Source: Flavobacterium sp. (GTDB lineage: Bacteria; Bacteroidota; Bacteroidia; Flavobacteriales; Flavobacteriaceae). Taken from it: 64,000 nt of DNA. The stretch spans positions 529,474-593,473 of the forward strand of contig CP051546.1 of assembly GCA_012837155.1 (NCBI GenBank), read 5' to 3'. Positions 1-8,973 of the stretch are shown one piece after another. Position 1 is the stretch's first letter. Every line of letters begins with the position of its first letter. The translations under genes were made by a program, and so were the position numbers. The notes below the pieces were generated by a model that was not told the DNA's origin, did not search any database, and saw nothing but the letters and a program-made list of their open reading frames with translations.

Positions 1-217
1 TAACCGTATCAATAGGATAGGATTGAATTACCTCTAGAGCTCCAATGTTTTTTAACTTAGGAAAAACCACTTTCGACTTGGTGTCCACCGTTGTTTTGAA
101 TGTGAGCTTGAACTCGGCTCCAATCTTTTTCTTAATCGAATCAATGCTTGTTGTCACTTGTTTTTGTTGCGCAAAAACAGCGGTTGTAAATAGAAAGTAT
201 AGTATTAATTTTTTCAT
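1..217 (-). CDS. BatD-like exported protein, N-terminal part (runs off the window)
   Basis: The reverse strand reads from ATG at 217 to the window edge: a signal peptide (MKKLILYFLFTTAVFA, cleavage before QQ) followed by a beta-rich start containing TSIDSIKKKIGAEFKLTFKT. BatD-type proteins of Bacteroidota begin this way and are thought to be membrane-anchored periplasmic partners of the MoxR/Bat ATPase-VWA complex. The neighbours on the same strand, DUF58 and MoxR, support this. Only 72 codons are visible, so the C-terminal membrane helix cannot be checked. Here the gene is separated from DUF58 by about 960 bp of inserted repeats and a four-helix-bundle gene, which is unusual for this tight cluster. 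Confidence 0.6.
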   Translation of the reverse strand, partial: MKKLILYFLFTTAVFAQQKQVTTSIDSIKKKIGAEFKLTFKTTVDTKSKVVFPKLKNIGALEVIQSYPIDTV

Positions 218-235
218 TCTTTATTTTAGAAACTT

Positions 236-676
236 TAGATTGATGATTTCAGATTAACGATTTTTGATTTCAGATTTCTCTCGAAACTTTTGATCCTCTT
301 TATACCAAAATCTAAAAATTATTTCATATTTGCTTTAGCCGTTTTAATACTTGACACGAAAATAGAAATTAACTCTTTAGATTGATGATTGAAGAGTAAC
401 GATTTCAGATTTCAGATTTCTCTCGAAACTGTTGAATCTTTTATTTCAAAATCACTTCATATTTGTTTTAGCTGTTTTAATACTCGATACAAAAATTGAA
501 ATTAACTCTTTAGATTGATGATTTCAGATTAACGATTTTTGACCCGAGCGTTAGCGAACTGGCGAAGCATTTCAGATTTCTCTCGAAACTTTTGATCCTC
601 TTTATACCAAAATCTAAAAATTATTTCATATTTGCTTTAGCCGTTTTAATACTTGACACGAAAATAGAAATTAACT
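236..676. repeat. Three tandem copies of a ~140-bp unit carrying the 3' end of a four-helix-bundle gene
   Basis: Units lie at about 236-376, 377-509 and 510-676. Each has the words GATTGATGATT and AACGATTT, then CAGATTTCTCTCGAAAC, then a reverse-strand coding tail reading ELISIFVSSIKTAKANMK-stop. The first and third units are nearly identical; the middle one has diverged (for example KTNMK). The third contains an extra GC-richer insert at about 541-566. This fills the space between the BatD-like gene and the four-helix pseudogene. It looks like repeated duplication of a gene end together with its flanking word repeats. No other gene is seen here. Confidence 0.8.
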
Positions 677-979
677 CATTGACTTCGGTTTTTGCATTCG
701 ACAATTCGTTTATATGAGTAGTTAAATTCGCCTTTTCAATAATTTTTAAACAAACAAAACTTTCTCTTAATTCTCTCAAACAAATGCCCATTTTATGAAC
801 AAAATCTTTGCTGCTTTCAGCACTTTGAGCTTCGCCATAATTTAGTGCCGGAGAGGTTCCTGAACGAATAATTTGCCCAGCTAAATGATTTCCTGCATAG
901 TTTTTTTCAAATTTACTGCAACAATTATTATTGTTGCCGCAAAGTCTATCAATCTATTTTCTAATTCTTGTTTATTCAC
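621..979 (-). pseudogene. Four-helix bundle protein (23S rRNA intervening-sequence protein family), frameshifted
   Basis: From a GTG at 979 the reverse strand reads NKQELENRLIDFAA, then after a shift AGNHLAGQIIRSGTSPALNYGEA and on to KANMK-stop, the signature of the four-helix bundle S23/IVS family (Pfam PF05635, related to Avd of diversity-generating retroelements). The break is in a run of seven T at 901-907; one more base gives a continuous 119-residue protein of normal family length. The function is not known; these proteins form pentamers and were first seen in rRNA intervening sequences. A second family member lies between sdhA and sdhB. The shift may be a sequencing error or real decay. 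Confidence 0.75.
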
Positions 980-1009
980 TTACTCCTTTTTTTTAATGAA
1001 ATCTGAAAT

Positions 1010-1175
1010 CATCTCTCCATTTCAACTAAATCTGCAATCAAAAATCAACCTCTCAACTCTCTATTTCAAACAAATCTGCAATCAAAAATCGTTAATCTGC
1101 AATCAAAAATCAACCTCTCAACTCTCCATTTCAACCAAATCTGCAATCAAAAATCGTTAATCTGCAATCAAAAAT
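1010..1175. repeat. Short-word intergenic tandem repeat (CTGCAATCAAAAATC family)
   Basis: The words AATCTGCAATCAAAAATC, AACCTCTCAACTCTC and CATTTCAA recur two to four times in 165 bp between the four-helix pseudogene and the end of the DUF58 gene. The reverse complement (GATTTTTGATTGCAGATT) resembles the words in the repeat at 236-676. Forward reading frames here are low-complexity and not credible as genes. Confidence 0.75.
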
Positions 1176-1177
1176 CA

Positions 1178-2041
1178 TTACCTCGATTTAAAATACCCCA
1201 ATAATTTGGTTACATAACTTTCGTCAACTCTCGTATTTACAACTCCTGCTCCCGATTTGCTAAATGTTTCCTTGAAATATTTTACTTTTTCGTAATAGTA
1301 TTTTTCATAATTGATTCGTACTGCTTTTGAACCAGTGTTAATCAATTGTATTTCTCCAGTTTCCGCATCAAGCATAGAAACCATTCCTAGATTAGGCATT
1401 TTTTCCTCTCGAATATCATACACTCGAATGCCTGTAATATCGTGTTTTTTCGAAGCTATTTTCAATGTATGTTCGTAGTCTTCAGACATAAAATCAGAAA
1501 TTACAAAAACGATAGCCTTCTTTTTTTGGGTACTTGACAAGAATTTTAAAGCCTGAGCAATATCAGTTTTATAGCTTTTGGGTTCGAACTCTATCAATTC
1601 CCGAATGATTCTCAAAACATGGGAGCGTCCTTTTTTAGGCGGAATGTACAATTCTATTTGGTCTGAAAACAAAATCAACCCAATTTTATCATTGTTCTGC
1701 GTTGCCGAAAACGCCATTGTTGCAGCAATTTCGGTAACGATGTCTTTTTTGAATTGGTTTTTAGAGCCAAAACTTTCGGAGCCCGAAATATCCACCATCA
1801 ACATCATTGTCAATTCACGTTCTTCCTCGAAAACTTTGACATGAGCTTCATTGTATCGTGCGGTCACATTCCAATCAATCGCACGAATATCGTCACCATA
1901 TTGATACGGACGCACTTCGCTAAAAGTCATTCCGCGCCCTTTGAACGAAGTATGGTATTCGCCCGAAAAGATATGATCGCTCAATCTTCGGGTTTTGATT
2001 TCTATTTTTCGTACTTTCTTTAAGAGGTCTTTTGTTTCCAT
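1178..2041 (-). CDS. DUF58 domain protein (MoxR-associated, VWA-like fold)
   Basis: A 287-residue protein starting METKDLLKKVRKIEIKTRRL. The DUF58 core is visible as GMTFSEVRPYQYGDDIRAIDWN (about residues 40-62), followed by a VWA-like region with the metal-site-like motif MVDISGSESFG (about 90) and a later FVISDF strand. DUF58 proteins accompany MoxR AAA+ ATPases and are thought to work in folding or assembly of envelope proteins; the gene sits directly downstream of moxR on the same strand. The frame stays open to 2059, but the conserved start is the ATG at 2041. The 77 bp between it and moxR hold a TAATGGCTTTTGCC-type repeat. The frame is intact. Confidence 0.88.
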   Translation of the reverse strand: METKDLLKKVRKIEIKTRRLSDHIFSGEYHTSFKGRGMTFSEVRPYQYGDDIRAIDWNVTARYNEAHVKVFEEERELTMMLMVDISGSESFGSKNQFKKDIVTEIAATMAFSATQNNDKIGLILFSDQIELYIPPKKGRSHVLRIIRELIEFEPKSYKTDIAQALKFLSSTQKKKAIVFVISDFMSEDYEHTLKIASKKHDITGIRVYDIREEKMPNLGMVSMLDAETGEIQLINTGSKAVRINYEKYYYEKVKYFKETFSKSGAGVVNTRVDESYVTKLLGYFKSR

Positions 2042-2118
2042 TTTTGAGGCATTAGTCAATAGGCACTAGGCACTAGCATAAGTTAATTATGACTAATGGC
2101 TTTTGCCTTATGGCTTTT
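2042..2118. repeat. GGCACTAG / TAATGGCTTTTGCC intergenic repeat
   Basis: Between DUF58 and moxR lie TAGGCACTAGGCACTAG and GACTAATGGCTTTTGCC followed by TTATGGC. The second word recurs around the four-helix gene at 41.5-42.1 kb and after sdhB at 42.85 kb, so this is one dispersed family within the window. Confidence 0.75.
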
Positions 2119-3124
2119 TTAAGGTACTTCAATCTCGTTTACGATTTTATTGATGATGTCAACCGAAGTAATGTTTTCGGCTTCGGCTTCATACGTAATC
2201 CCAATTCTATGACGCAACACATCGTGAACCACGGCGCGAACATCTTCTGGAATTACATACCCACGACGTTTGATAAAAGCGTAACATTTTGCGGCATTGG
2301 CAAGATTGATGCTTCCACGTGGCGAAGCTCCAAAACTGATTAATGGTTTCAAATCGGCTAATTTGTATTTCTCTGGAAAACGAGTGGCGAACACAATATC
2401 TAGAATGTATTTTTCTATTTTTTCGTCCATATACACTTCGCGAACAGCTTCTTGTGCACGCAAAATTTGTTCTACAGAAACGACTTGATTTATTTTTTCG
2501 TAGCTTCCTTTAAGATTTTGGCGAACGACCATTCGCTCTTCATCCATTTTAGGATAATCGATTACGGTTTTCAACATAAAACGATCGACTTGTGCTTCTG
2601 GCAAAGGATACGTTCCCTCTTGTTCGATTGGATTTTGTGTTGCCAAAACCAAAAACGGTCGGTCTAATTTGAAAGTGGTGTCGCCAATAGTCACTTGTTT
2701 TTCCTGCATTGCCTCTAATAAGGCTGATTGCACTTTGGCTGGCGCACGATTAATCTCATCTGCCAGAACAAAATTGGCAAAAATGGGGGCCTTTTTTTAT
2801 AGAAAACTCGTTGGCTTTGATATTGTAAATCATTGTTCCTACAACATCCGCGGGCAATAAATCTGGGGTAAACTGAATTCGGCTGAAAGATCCATGAACC
2901 GCCTGAGACAAGGTGTTAATCGCTAAGGTTTTTGCTAATCCAGGAACACCCTCTAATAAGATGTGGCCTTGACCCAAAAGTCCAATTAATAACCGCTCAA
3001 TCATGTGTTTTTGACCTACGATTACCTTATTCATTTCCATAGAAAGTAAATCGATAAAAGCACTTTCTCTTTCTATTTTTTCATTGATTGCTCTAATGTC
3101 CATAGTCCCTGTATTTTCTTCCAT
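2119..3124 (-). CDS. MoxR family AAA+ ATPase (one frameshift in the sequence)
   Basis: Reconstructed length is 334 residues. Visible are Walker A (EGVPGLAKT, about residue 55), Walker B across the break (LADEIN), sensor/arginine-finger segments (ATQNPIEQEGTYPLPEAQVD), and the C-terminal lid with GASPRGSINL. MoxR ATPases act as chaperone-like factors with DUF58 and VWA proteins, which lie downstream here. The frame is broken in a G run at 2785-2789 (five G, four needed). Every conserved motif is otherwise present, so a sequencing error is more likely than loss. The start ATG at 3124 gives MEENTGTMDIRAINEKIERE, typical for the family. Confidence 0.88.
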
Positions 3125-3281
3125 TTTCCTATTTTAATTACTGTAAATTGTGTTCGTTATTTTTAATGGTGCAAATTGAATTTTTTTTTAGAAGTAGGAT
3201 GTTAAAAAATGGTTAAAACTTCTTATAAACTCTCAATTTTAAGGATGATTTATGATAGCATTTTTATAATTTTAAAGTTTT

Positions 3282-4267
3282 TTTGATTGTCCGTTTTTAG
3301 TCATAACCCTGTAATGCTTGCTATTACTAGTCTATCAAATAATTTTTCCTCAAAATACCGTCTATTAAGCTTGTAAACGAACTCGTTTAGGTATAATTGG
3401 AGATATTTTCCTTTAATTTTGTGGAAATTTCCTAAGAAATTCCTTTTAGCATTACTAATTGCAATATGTACCCATCTTAAAGTTTCTGTTGTTGTTTCTT
3501 TATTCGATTTTTCTGTAATATGTATCTCTACATAATCTGCAATATCTATATATGATGTGCTTTTGTCTGTAAATAGAATACTTTTTTCAGAAATAGATTC
3601 CTGGATTGTTTGATTTATCTGTTCCGATGTATGATCTGTCAAGACCTTTGCTTTAAAATATCTGCAATGATTTGATTTTTCCCCAGTTTCAATATCTTCT
3701 AAAATTGTTGACTCTGCCATAATTGCAACGTTGGATTTTCCAACAGCACCACGCCCACGAATTCCTTTTTCTTGTTCAATTTCAGAAGATTCAATTGTAA
3801 AATATCCTTCGTCAAATTCAATCATTCCTTCCAGAGTATAACGCGCATCCCTATTACCCATTGCTTTTCGCAACTTATGAACCATAGACCAAACTGGTTC
3901 GTAACGTTTCAAACCCAGCTGCTTTTGAATTTCTTTACTTGAGAATCCTTTTTTGTTGCCGTTAAAAGGAACATCGTTTTGTACCAAATCAAAAATGATA
4001 AATTAGAACTTTGCATTATCGTTCCGCTACGTAACGAAATTCTGCTCCTACATTTTTTACATTCATAACTCCATCTGCTTTTTATCCAAAAATGTTCTTT
4101 GCTTCCGCATTTACATTGAACTCCGATTTTATCTCTTTCTTCTTTAAAATGAAGTCTACAAGACTCTTCACTCCCAAAATTTGCCGTAAAATTGAATAGA
4201 TTCATCGCTATTTTTTTATCAAATATAAGGCTTTTTATTCAATTATGTGTAATTACGGACAATCAAA
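3282..4267 (-). mobile_element. IS1595-family insertion sequence, copy A
   Basis: An element of about 985 bp with terminal inverted repeats TTTGATTGTCCGT (3282-3294) and ACGGACAATCAAA (4255-4267). It is flanked by AAAGTTTT on both sides (3274-3281 and about 4267-4274; the exact edge is ambiguous by a base because of the A/T run). An 8-bp duplication fits the IS1595 family. It carries one transposase on the minus strand and separates moxR from sufS. Its sequence is unrelated to the IS1595 elements at 5989 and 19349. Confidence 0.85.
3301..4205 (-). pseudogene. IS1595-family transposase, frameshifted
   Basis: The N-terminal part has a zinc ribbon (CKCG, then CKKCRSR) and the sequence SGTIMQSSNLSFLIWYKTMF. 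The downstream part continues with GFSSKEIQKQLGL and an ISXO2-like DDE domain (MIEFDEGYF; later LFTDKSTSY and the tail YLNEFVYKLNRRYF). The two frames join at ATKK/GFSSK in a T run at 3949-3954 that is one base short. With the base restored it is about 301 residues, normal for the family. Whether the element is active depends on whether the indel is real. Confidence 0.85.
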
Positions 4268-4642
4268 AAGTTTTTAATAAATAAGCCTCAAAATTGCAGC
4301 CTTCTAAAAATTTATTAAGAATTTTAAAGCCATCAATAAAAACTGTTTTCAAAATAATTATTGGCATAATATTTCGAGAGTTTTTGAATAGAAATCCAGA
4401 CCAAAACAAGCAATTTATGCTCCAAATAATTTATACATTTAACCCTATAATTTCGCTCGAAATCCTAATACACAAGATATAAATGTGTGCGCTAATAAAA
4501 AGAAATAGCCAGCATTTAATTTTTATTAATCCCAGAAATCGATGCTGCTTACAAAAAAACATTAACAATTATTAACAACTGTTTGGTAATAATCCCTTGA
4601 AGTTTTATTACTTTTGTATTTAGAATTTTTCTAAATAACAAA
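4268..4642 (+). promoter_or_regulatory. Intergenic region with probable sufS promoter
   Basis: There is no credible gene in this 375-bp stretch between the IS and sufS; a 62-codon forward frame at 4294 has no family features. A Bacteroidota -7 box TACTTTTG is at 4609-4616, with TTTG at 4582-4585 about 23 bp upstream, slightly longer than the usual 19-21 spacing. sufS starts 26 bp after the box, which suits a short leader. Confidence 0.5.
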
Positions 4643-5856
4643 ATGCTAGATATAAATAAAATTAGAGCTGATTTTCCAATACTTTCCAGAACGGTCAACG
4701 GAAAACCATTGGTCTATTTTGATAACGGCGCAACGAATCAAAAGCCACAAATCGTGATTGATGCGATTGCCAAATATTATCAGGAAATTAATGCCAATAT
4801 TCATCGCGGCGTACACACGTTGAGCCAACTCGCAACCGATGCTTATGAAGTATCCAGAGCAAAAATACAAAATCATATTAATGCAAAATTTGCCCACGAA
4901 GTGATTTTTACCTCGGGAACAACACATGGAATTAATGCTGTTGCCAATGGTTTTGCTTCACTATTAAAACCAGAGGATGAAATTTTAGTCTCGGCATTAG
5001 AGCATCACAGTAATATTGTGCCTTGGCAAATGTTGTCTGAGAAAACAGGCGCTAAATTGCGGGTAATCCCAATGAATGAAAACGGCGAATTAATCATGGC
5101 CGAATTCGATAAATTAGTATCGGAAAAAACAAAAATTGTAGCCGTAAATCATATTTCGAATGCTTTGGGAACCATCAATCCCGTGAAATATATGATTGAC
5201 AAAACCCATCGCGTTGGCGCAGCGATTTTGATTGATGGAGCGCAAGCCGTTCCGCATCTTAAACCAGATGTTCAGGAATTAGATTGTGATTTTTATGTTT
5301 TTTCAGGACATAAAATGTGTGGCCCAACAGGCACGGGAATTTTGTACGGAAAAGAAGCTTGGCTTAACAAACTTCCTCCTTATCAAGGAGGAGGCGAAAT
5401 GATTAAGGAAGTAACTTTTGAGAAAACAACTTATGCCGATTTGCCGCATAAATTCGAAGCGGGAACGCCTAATATTGCTGGTGGAATTGTGCTGGGAACT
5501 GCCGTTGATTATTTGAATTCTGTTGGTTTTGAAAACATCCAAAAGCAAGAAAAAGAATTGGTCGAATACGGAACCCAACGCTTGTTAGAAATTGAAGGCT
5601 TGAAGATTTTGGTACTGCCAAGGAAAAAACATCGGTAATTTCGTTTAACATTGAAGGCATTCATCCTTACGATATAGGGACAATAATAGATAAGCTGGGG
5701 ATTGCCGTTCGAACCGGACATCATTGCACACAACCCATTATGGATTTTTTTAAAATTCCAGGGACGATACGAGCCAGTTTTTCGTTTTATAATACCAAAG
5801 AAGAAATTGACGTTATGGTAGAAGCCGTTAAAAAAGCACAACTCATGTTATCTTAA
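4643..5856 (+). CDS. sufS: Cysteine desulfurase SufS (one frameshift in the sequence)
   Basis: A PLP-dependent type II cysteine desulfurase that takes sulfur from cysteine and hands persulfide to SufE for iron-sulfur cluster assembly. The start MLDINKIRADFPIL, the PLP-lysine motif SGHKMCGPTG and the catalytic-cysteine segment RTGHHCTQP are all present. The cysteine lies after a frameshift: the T run at 5607-5610 is one base short, giving a false stop at 5638. With the base added the protein is 404 residues, the normal length. sufBCD are not seen next to it; the upstream neighbour is an IS copy. An enzyme of this class should be functional, so a sequencing error is the likely cause. Confidence 0.93.
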
Positions 5857-5988
5857 AAATAAAAGATGAAATGAGCACAGCTAATCATTGGACGCAACTG
5901 AAAATCATCGAATGAGATAAACACCAATGCATGCGTGCCAATCACATTTAATCAACAAAAAAACAATAAAAAGCGACAAATGAAATTA

Positions 5989-6953
5989 TAGGTATAAGCG
6001 TTTAGGTCGCAAATAAATTATCTTTGTCAAATGACAGAGCGCAATATTTTCAGAGGAGTGAATTCAATAAAATTTAACCAAAGATTTAAAGAAGATAAGG
6101 ATTGTTTAGAATATTTATCTGAGATAAAATGGCTTAGTGGCTATAATTGTAAACGATGTAATAATGATAAATTTGGGAAAGGAAAAAACATCCATAACCG
6201 ACGTTGTACCAAGTGCCGATATGATGAAAGTCCAACAGCAGGAACTATGTTTGAAAAGCTTAAATTTTCAATACTAATAGCCTTTCATATTGTTTTCAAA
6301 ATAAGTACGAAGAAAAAAGGGATGTCTTCTTTAGAATTAAGTAATGAATTTGAACTTCGACAAATGACCTGCTGGGCATTCAAACAAAAACTACAGCAAG
6401 TAATGAAGAGCAGTCTAAAAAGCCCATTAACAGGGGTTATTCACGTTGATGAGTTTGTGATTGGAGGTCCAGAAGAAGGTAAAAAAGGAAGGAGTAAAGG
6501 GTTGAAAAAATTAATTGTCTTGGCTGTTGAAATTTTAGAAGATGGTGTTGGTCGAGCTTACGCTGAGGCTATTGAACATTCTTCGGCAATAGAATTAGGT
6601 GCTTTCTTAACCAAATATGTTTCAAGCGAAGCGGAAGTAGTTTCGGATAAATGGAAAGGTTACACACCTTTAAAAAAGGAGTTTAAAAATTTGAAACAAG
6701 TTGCATCAGAAGATGGAAAGAACTTTAAAGAGCTACATATACACATAATGAATATAAAAGGATGGCTCCGAGGAATTCATCACCATTGCAGTAAAGACCG
6801 TATGCAAAATTATCTTGATGAATACCATTTTAGATACAACAGAAGGTCAAATATGGATACAATATTCGATGTGTTAATAAGAAAGATGGTGAATTGTAAA
6901 TAAATATCAATAAAATAAGCACTTAACAAGTGCGAACTAAACGCTTATACCTA
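5989..6953 (+). mobile_element. IS1595-family insertion sequence, copy B (intact)
   Basis: A 965-bp element with perfect terminal words TAGGTATAAGCGTTTAG and CTAAACGCTTATACCTA. It is flanked by the 8-bp direct repeat TGAAATTA (5981-5988 and 6954-6961), as expected for IS1595. It landed immediately inside the start codon of the next gene; its last base (A at 6953) restores the ATG. A second copy at 19349-20314 appears identical apart from one extra A. Confidence 0.93.
6031..6903 (+). CDS. IS1595-family (ISXO2-like) transposase
   Basis: A 290-residue transposase with an N-terminal zinc ribbon (CKRCNNDKFG, then CTKCRYDESP, about residues 40-62) and an ISXO2-like DDE domain. Catalytic motifs are HVDEFVIGGPEEGKK (about 145), VVSDKWKGY (about 208) and a C-terminal helix with YLDEYHFRYNRR. 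The frame is intact, so this copy could be the source of the frameshifted one at 19391. Start ATG lies 42 bp inside the left end. Confidence 0.92.
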   Translation: MTERNIFRGVNSIKFNQRFKEDKDCLEYLSEIKWLSGYNCKRCNNDKFGKGKNIHNRRCTKCRYDESPTAGTMFEKLKFSILIAFHIVFKISTKKKGMSSLELSNEFELRQMTCWAFKQKLQQVMKSSLKSPLTGVIHVDEFVIGGPEEGKKGRSKGLKKLIVLAVEILEDGVGRAYAEAIEHSSAIELGAFLTKYVSSEAEVVSDKWKGYTPLKKEFKNLKQVASEDGKNFKELHIHIMNIKGWLRGIHHHCSKDRMQNYLDEYHFRYNRRSNMDTIFDVLIRKMVNCK

Positions 6954-7396
6954 TGAAATTATTTACTATGATTTTTTTGAGTGTTTTTCTAGGCAAAAGT
7001 TGTTCGGGTCAATCGCAAAAAGACAGGAAAGATACGGTTCTAGAATATACCGCCAACACCCGAGGTTTTTTTCGAAAGATAACCATTCAAAACCAAATGA
7101 TTTCTATTTCTAAAAACAGAAATGATACTGGAATTGAAGAGAAAATTAAACTTTCGGATGCCAATTGGAAGGAATTAGTTGGTTATTTTGAAAGTATAAA
7201 ACTCGATAGTTTGCCCATTTTAAAATCGCCTACGGAAAAACGTTTTTCCGACGGTGCAGCCATTGCTAATTTGAAAGTGATCTATAAAAACAAAACGTAT
7301 GAAACCGCTGCTTTCGACCATGGCTATCCCCCTATTGCAATTAAAAAATTAGTCGATAAAATAAATTCATTTGCAAAAAAAAATAATGAGAATTAA
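6953..7396 (+). CDS. Small exported or lipoprotein of unknown function, between sufS and sufE
   Basis: 147 residues starting MKLFTMIFLSVFLGKSCSG, a lipoprotein-like signal with cysteine at 17. The mature part is hydrophilic, with beta-like stretches (FRKITIQNQMISIS) and no motif I recognise. The ORF is intact, but its first codon is a hybrid: the A comes from the end of the IS and TG from the duplicated target. Its own leader and ribosome-binding region now lie upstream of the IS at about 5960-5980. Expression therefore depends on read-through or a promoter in the IS end. It overlaps sufE by 11 bp. Confidence 0.7.
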   Translation: MKLFTMIFLSVFLGKSCSGQSQKDRKDTVLEYTANTRGFFRKITIQNQMISISKNRNDTGIEEKIKLSDANWKELVGYFESIKLDSLPILKSPTEKRFSDGAAIANLKVIYKNKTYETAAFDHGYPPIAIKKLVDKINSFAKKNNEN

Positions 7397-7805
7397 AGAA
7401 ATACAAGAAGAAATAATAGACGAGTTTTCGATGTTTGACGATTGGGTGCAACGCTACGAATACATTATCGATTTAGGGAAAAACTTACCCTTAATCCAGG
7501 AAGAATTCAAAACGGAAGGTAATATTATCAAAGGATGTCAGTCGAAAGTTTGGTTACACGGCGAACAAAAGGACGACAAAATAATCTTTACCGCAGACAG
7601 CGACGCCATTTTGACCAAAGGAATTATTGCCATACTGATTCGGGTTTTTTCGAACCAAAAAGCTTCGGATATTCTTGCTGCCGACATGGATTTTATTGAC
7701 AAAATAGGACTAAAAGAACATTTATCCCCCACACGTGCCAATGGATTGGTTTCGATGATAAAAAACATAAAAATGTACGCATTGGCATTCGATGCAAAAA
7801 AATAA
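7386..7805 (+). CDS. sufE: SufE family sulfur acceptor
   Basis: A 139-residue SufE fold protein that accepts persulfide sulfur from SufS. The conserved cysteine is in GCQSKVW (about residue 50), preceded by YIIDLGKNLP. The C-terminal part has GLKEHLSPTRANGL, a standard family motif. The start ATG at 7386 (MRIKEIQEEIIDEF) fits better than the in-frame ATG at 7371, which falls inside the preceding gene's tail. The suf order sufS-hypothetical-sufE-DUF59 is kept despite the IS insertion. Confidence 0.93.
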   Translation: MRIKEIQEEIIDEFSMFDDWVQRYEYIIDLGKNLPLIQEEFKTEGNIIKGCQSKVWLHGEQKDDKIIFTADSDAILTKGIIAILIRVFSNQKASDILAADMDFIDKIGLKEHLSPTRANGLVSMIKNIKMYALAFDAKK

Positions 7806-7831
7806 TACATTTAACAAAAAAACCAAATCGT

Positions 7832-8559
7832 ATGATTAGTAAGTGTAAAAGGTTAATTGGGATTATGTTACTTATTGGAAATGTTGTTTTTTCGCAAAAC
7901 GTTAAAGAACATAACTATTCTAAGATTAAATTTAACTACGAGCAAAAATCAAATTATTTGATTACAAAGGAAGGAGTTTATGCTGATACCTTATTATTTG
8001 CGTTTAATCATCCAAATTTGAAATTTTCAAAAGTAATAAGTCCTATTGATTCTACAAGAACTGTGGGGTTTGTAAAATCAAAAAATCTTTTTGGAAAAGA
8101 AGAAAGAATGGTGCACAGTGCAATATATCATACTACTCATAAAATAGAAGGTACTTATGATCTAAAAATAATATAACGAAACTGATTTTTAAAAGAGCTA
8201 ATTACCCTGTAAAAGAAATGCTCCAAGAAAACTATAAAAGTAAATATGGCGATTTCACTTTCACAATTACAATAAATTACAACAAAAAAACTATTGAAAC
8301 ACACTTTCCTAATGTTACCTACAACAATACGTTTGAAGAAAAATTAAGAAATATTATCTTTTTAGATGACCAAAAGGATTTTGGCACTTATAGCTATAAA
8401 GACGAATCAGGTTCTTCTTATACTGAAGTGGTAATGTTAAATAAAAACTATAGCAATAAGGTTGCCCCAAATGTTATCTTATCAAATAATGATTTTGGCG
8501 TTGAAACATTAATGTCATTATTTTATACTTATAAATTAATATCTGTTAGTTACGAATAG
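7832..8559 (+). CDS. Exported protein of unknown function (probably one gene with a frameshift)
   Basis: Two adjacent frames, 7832-8176 and 8218-8559. The first has a signal peptide (IGIMLLIGNVVFSQ) and ends with GTYDLKII. The second lacks any signal or good start. Adding one A to the run at 8164-8168 joins them as DLKNNITKLIFKRANYPV, giving a 242-residue secreted protein. I recognise no family. Position within the suf cluster gives no clear functional hint. The single-gene reading is inferred from the joining frame and from the many similar indels nearby. Confidence 0.55.
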
Positions 8560-8594
8560 TAACATATTACTTTAAAAAAAATTAAATAAAAAAT

Positions 8595-8918
8595 ATGGAA
8601 CAAACAATAGACACCAACCAATTAGGAATCGAAATTGTAGCAAAATTAAAAACCATCTATGATCCAGAAATTCCAGTAGACATTTATGAACTGGGACTAA
8701 TTTATGACGTAATGGTTAGCACAGATTATGAAGTAAAAATCCTGATGACCCTAACCTCACCTAATTGTCCCGTGGCAGAAAGTTTGCCAAGAGAAGTAGA
8801 AGAAAAAATAAAATCGATTGAGCACGTAAAAGAGGCTGAAGTAGAAATTACTTTCGATCCCCCTTGGAGCAAGGATTTGATGAGTGAAGAGGCAAAATTA
8901 GAACTGGGAATGCTCTAA
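8595..8918 (+). CDS. sufT: DUF59/MIP18 family iron-sulfur assembly protein (SufT-like)
   Basis: 107 residues made of a single MIP18/DUF59 domain. Signature segments are DPEIPVDIYELGLIYDV (about 24-40), LTSPNCPVAESLPREVE (about 55-72, with the conserved Cys) and ITFDPPWSKDLMSEEA near the end. SufT-type proteins act in maturation of iron-sulfur proteins; here the gene closes the suf cluster, followed by a hairpin terminator. The gene symbol is assigned by family and context. Confidence 0.87.
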   Translation: MEQTIDTNQLGIEIVAKLKTIYDPEIPVDIYELGLIYDVMVSTDYEVKILMTLTSPNCPVAESLPREVEEKIKSIEHVKEAEVEITFDPPWSKDLMSEEAKLELGML

Positions 8919-8933
8919 AATTTATTTCAAATT

Positions 8934-8963
8934 ACTCCACCTGCAAATTTTACAGGTGGGAGT
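8934..8963. terminator. Hairpin between convergent sufT and cytochrome c genes
   Basis: ACTCCACCTG at 8934-8943 pairs with CAGGTGGGAGT at 8953-8963, with one bulged base and a 9-base AT-rich loop. It lies between convergent genes and probably ends both transcripts. Confidence 0.75.
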
Positions 8964-8973
8964 AGTTATTTAA

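Noticed and set aside
236-676. Possible CRISPR array
   Set aside because: Only three units of about 140 bp, with coding sequence inside the repeat, unequal copies and no cas genes anywhere in the window.
885-1160. Forward frame of 91 codons
   Set aside because: Antisense to the four-helix pseudogene and built from the short-word repeats (repeated SNLQSK-like words).
4294-4482. Forward frame of 62 codons between IS1595 and sufS
   Set aside because: Low complexity, no start signal, no recognisable domain; the space is promoter DNA.
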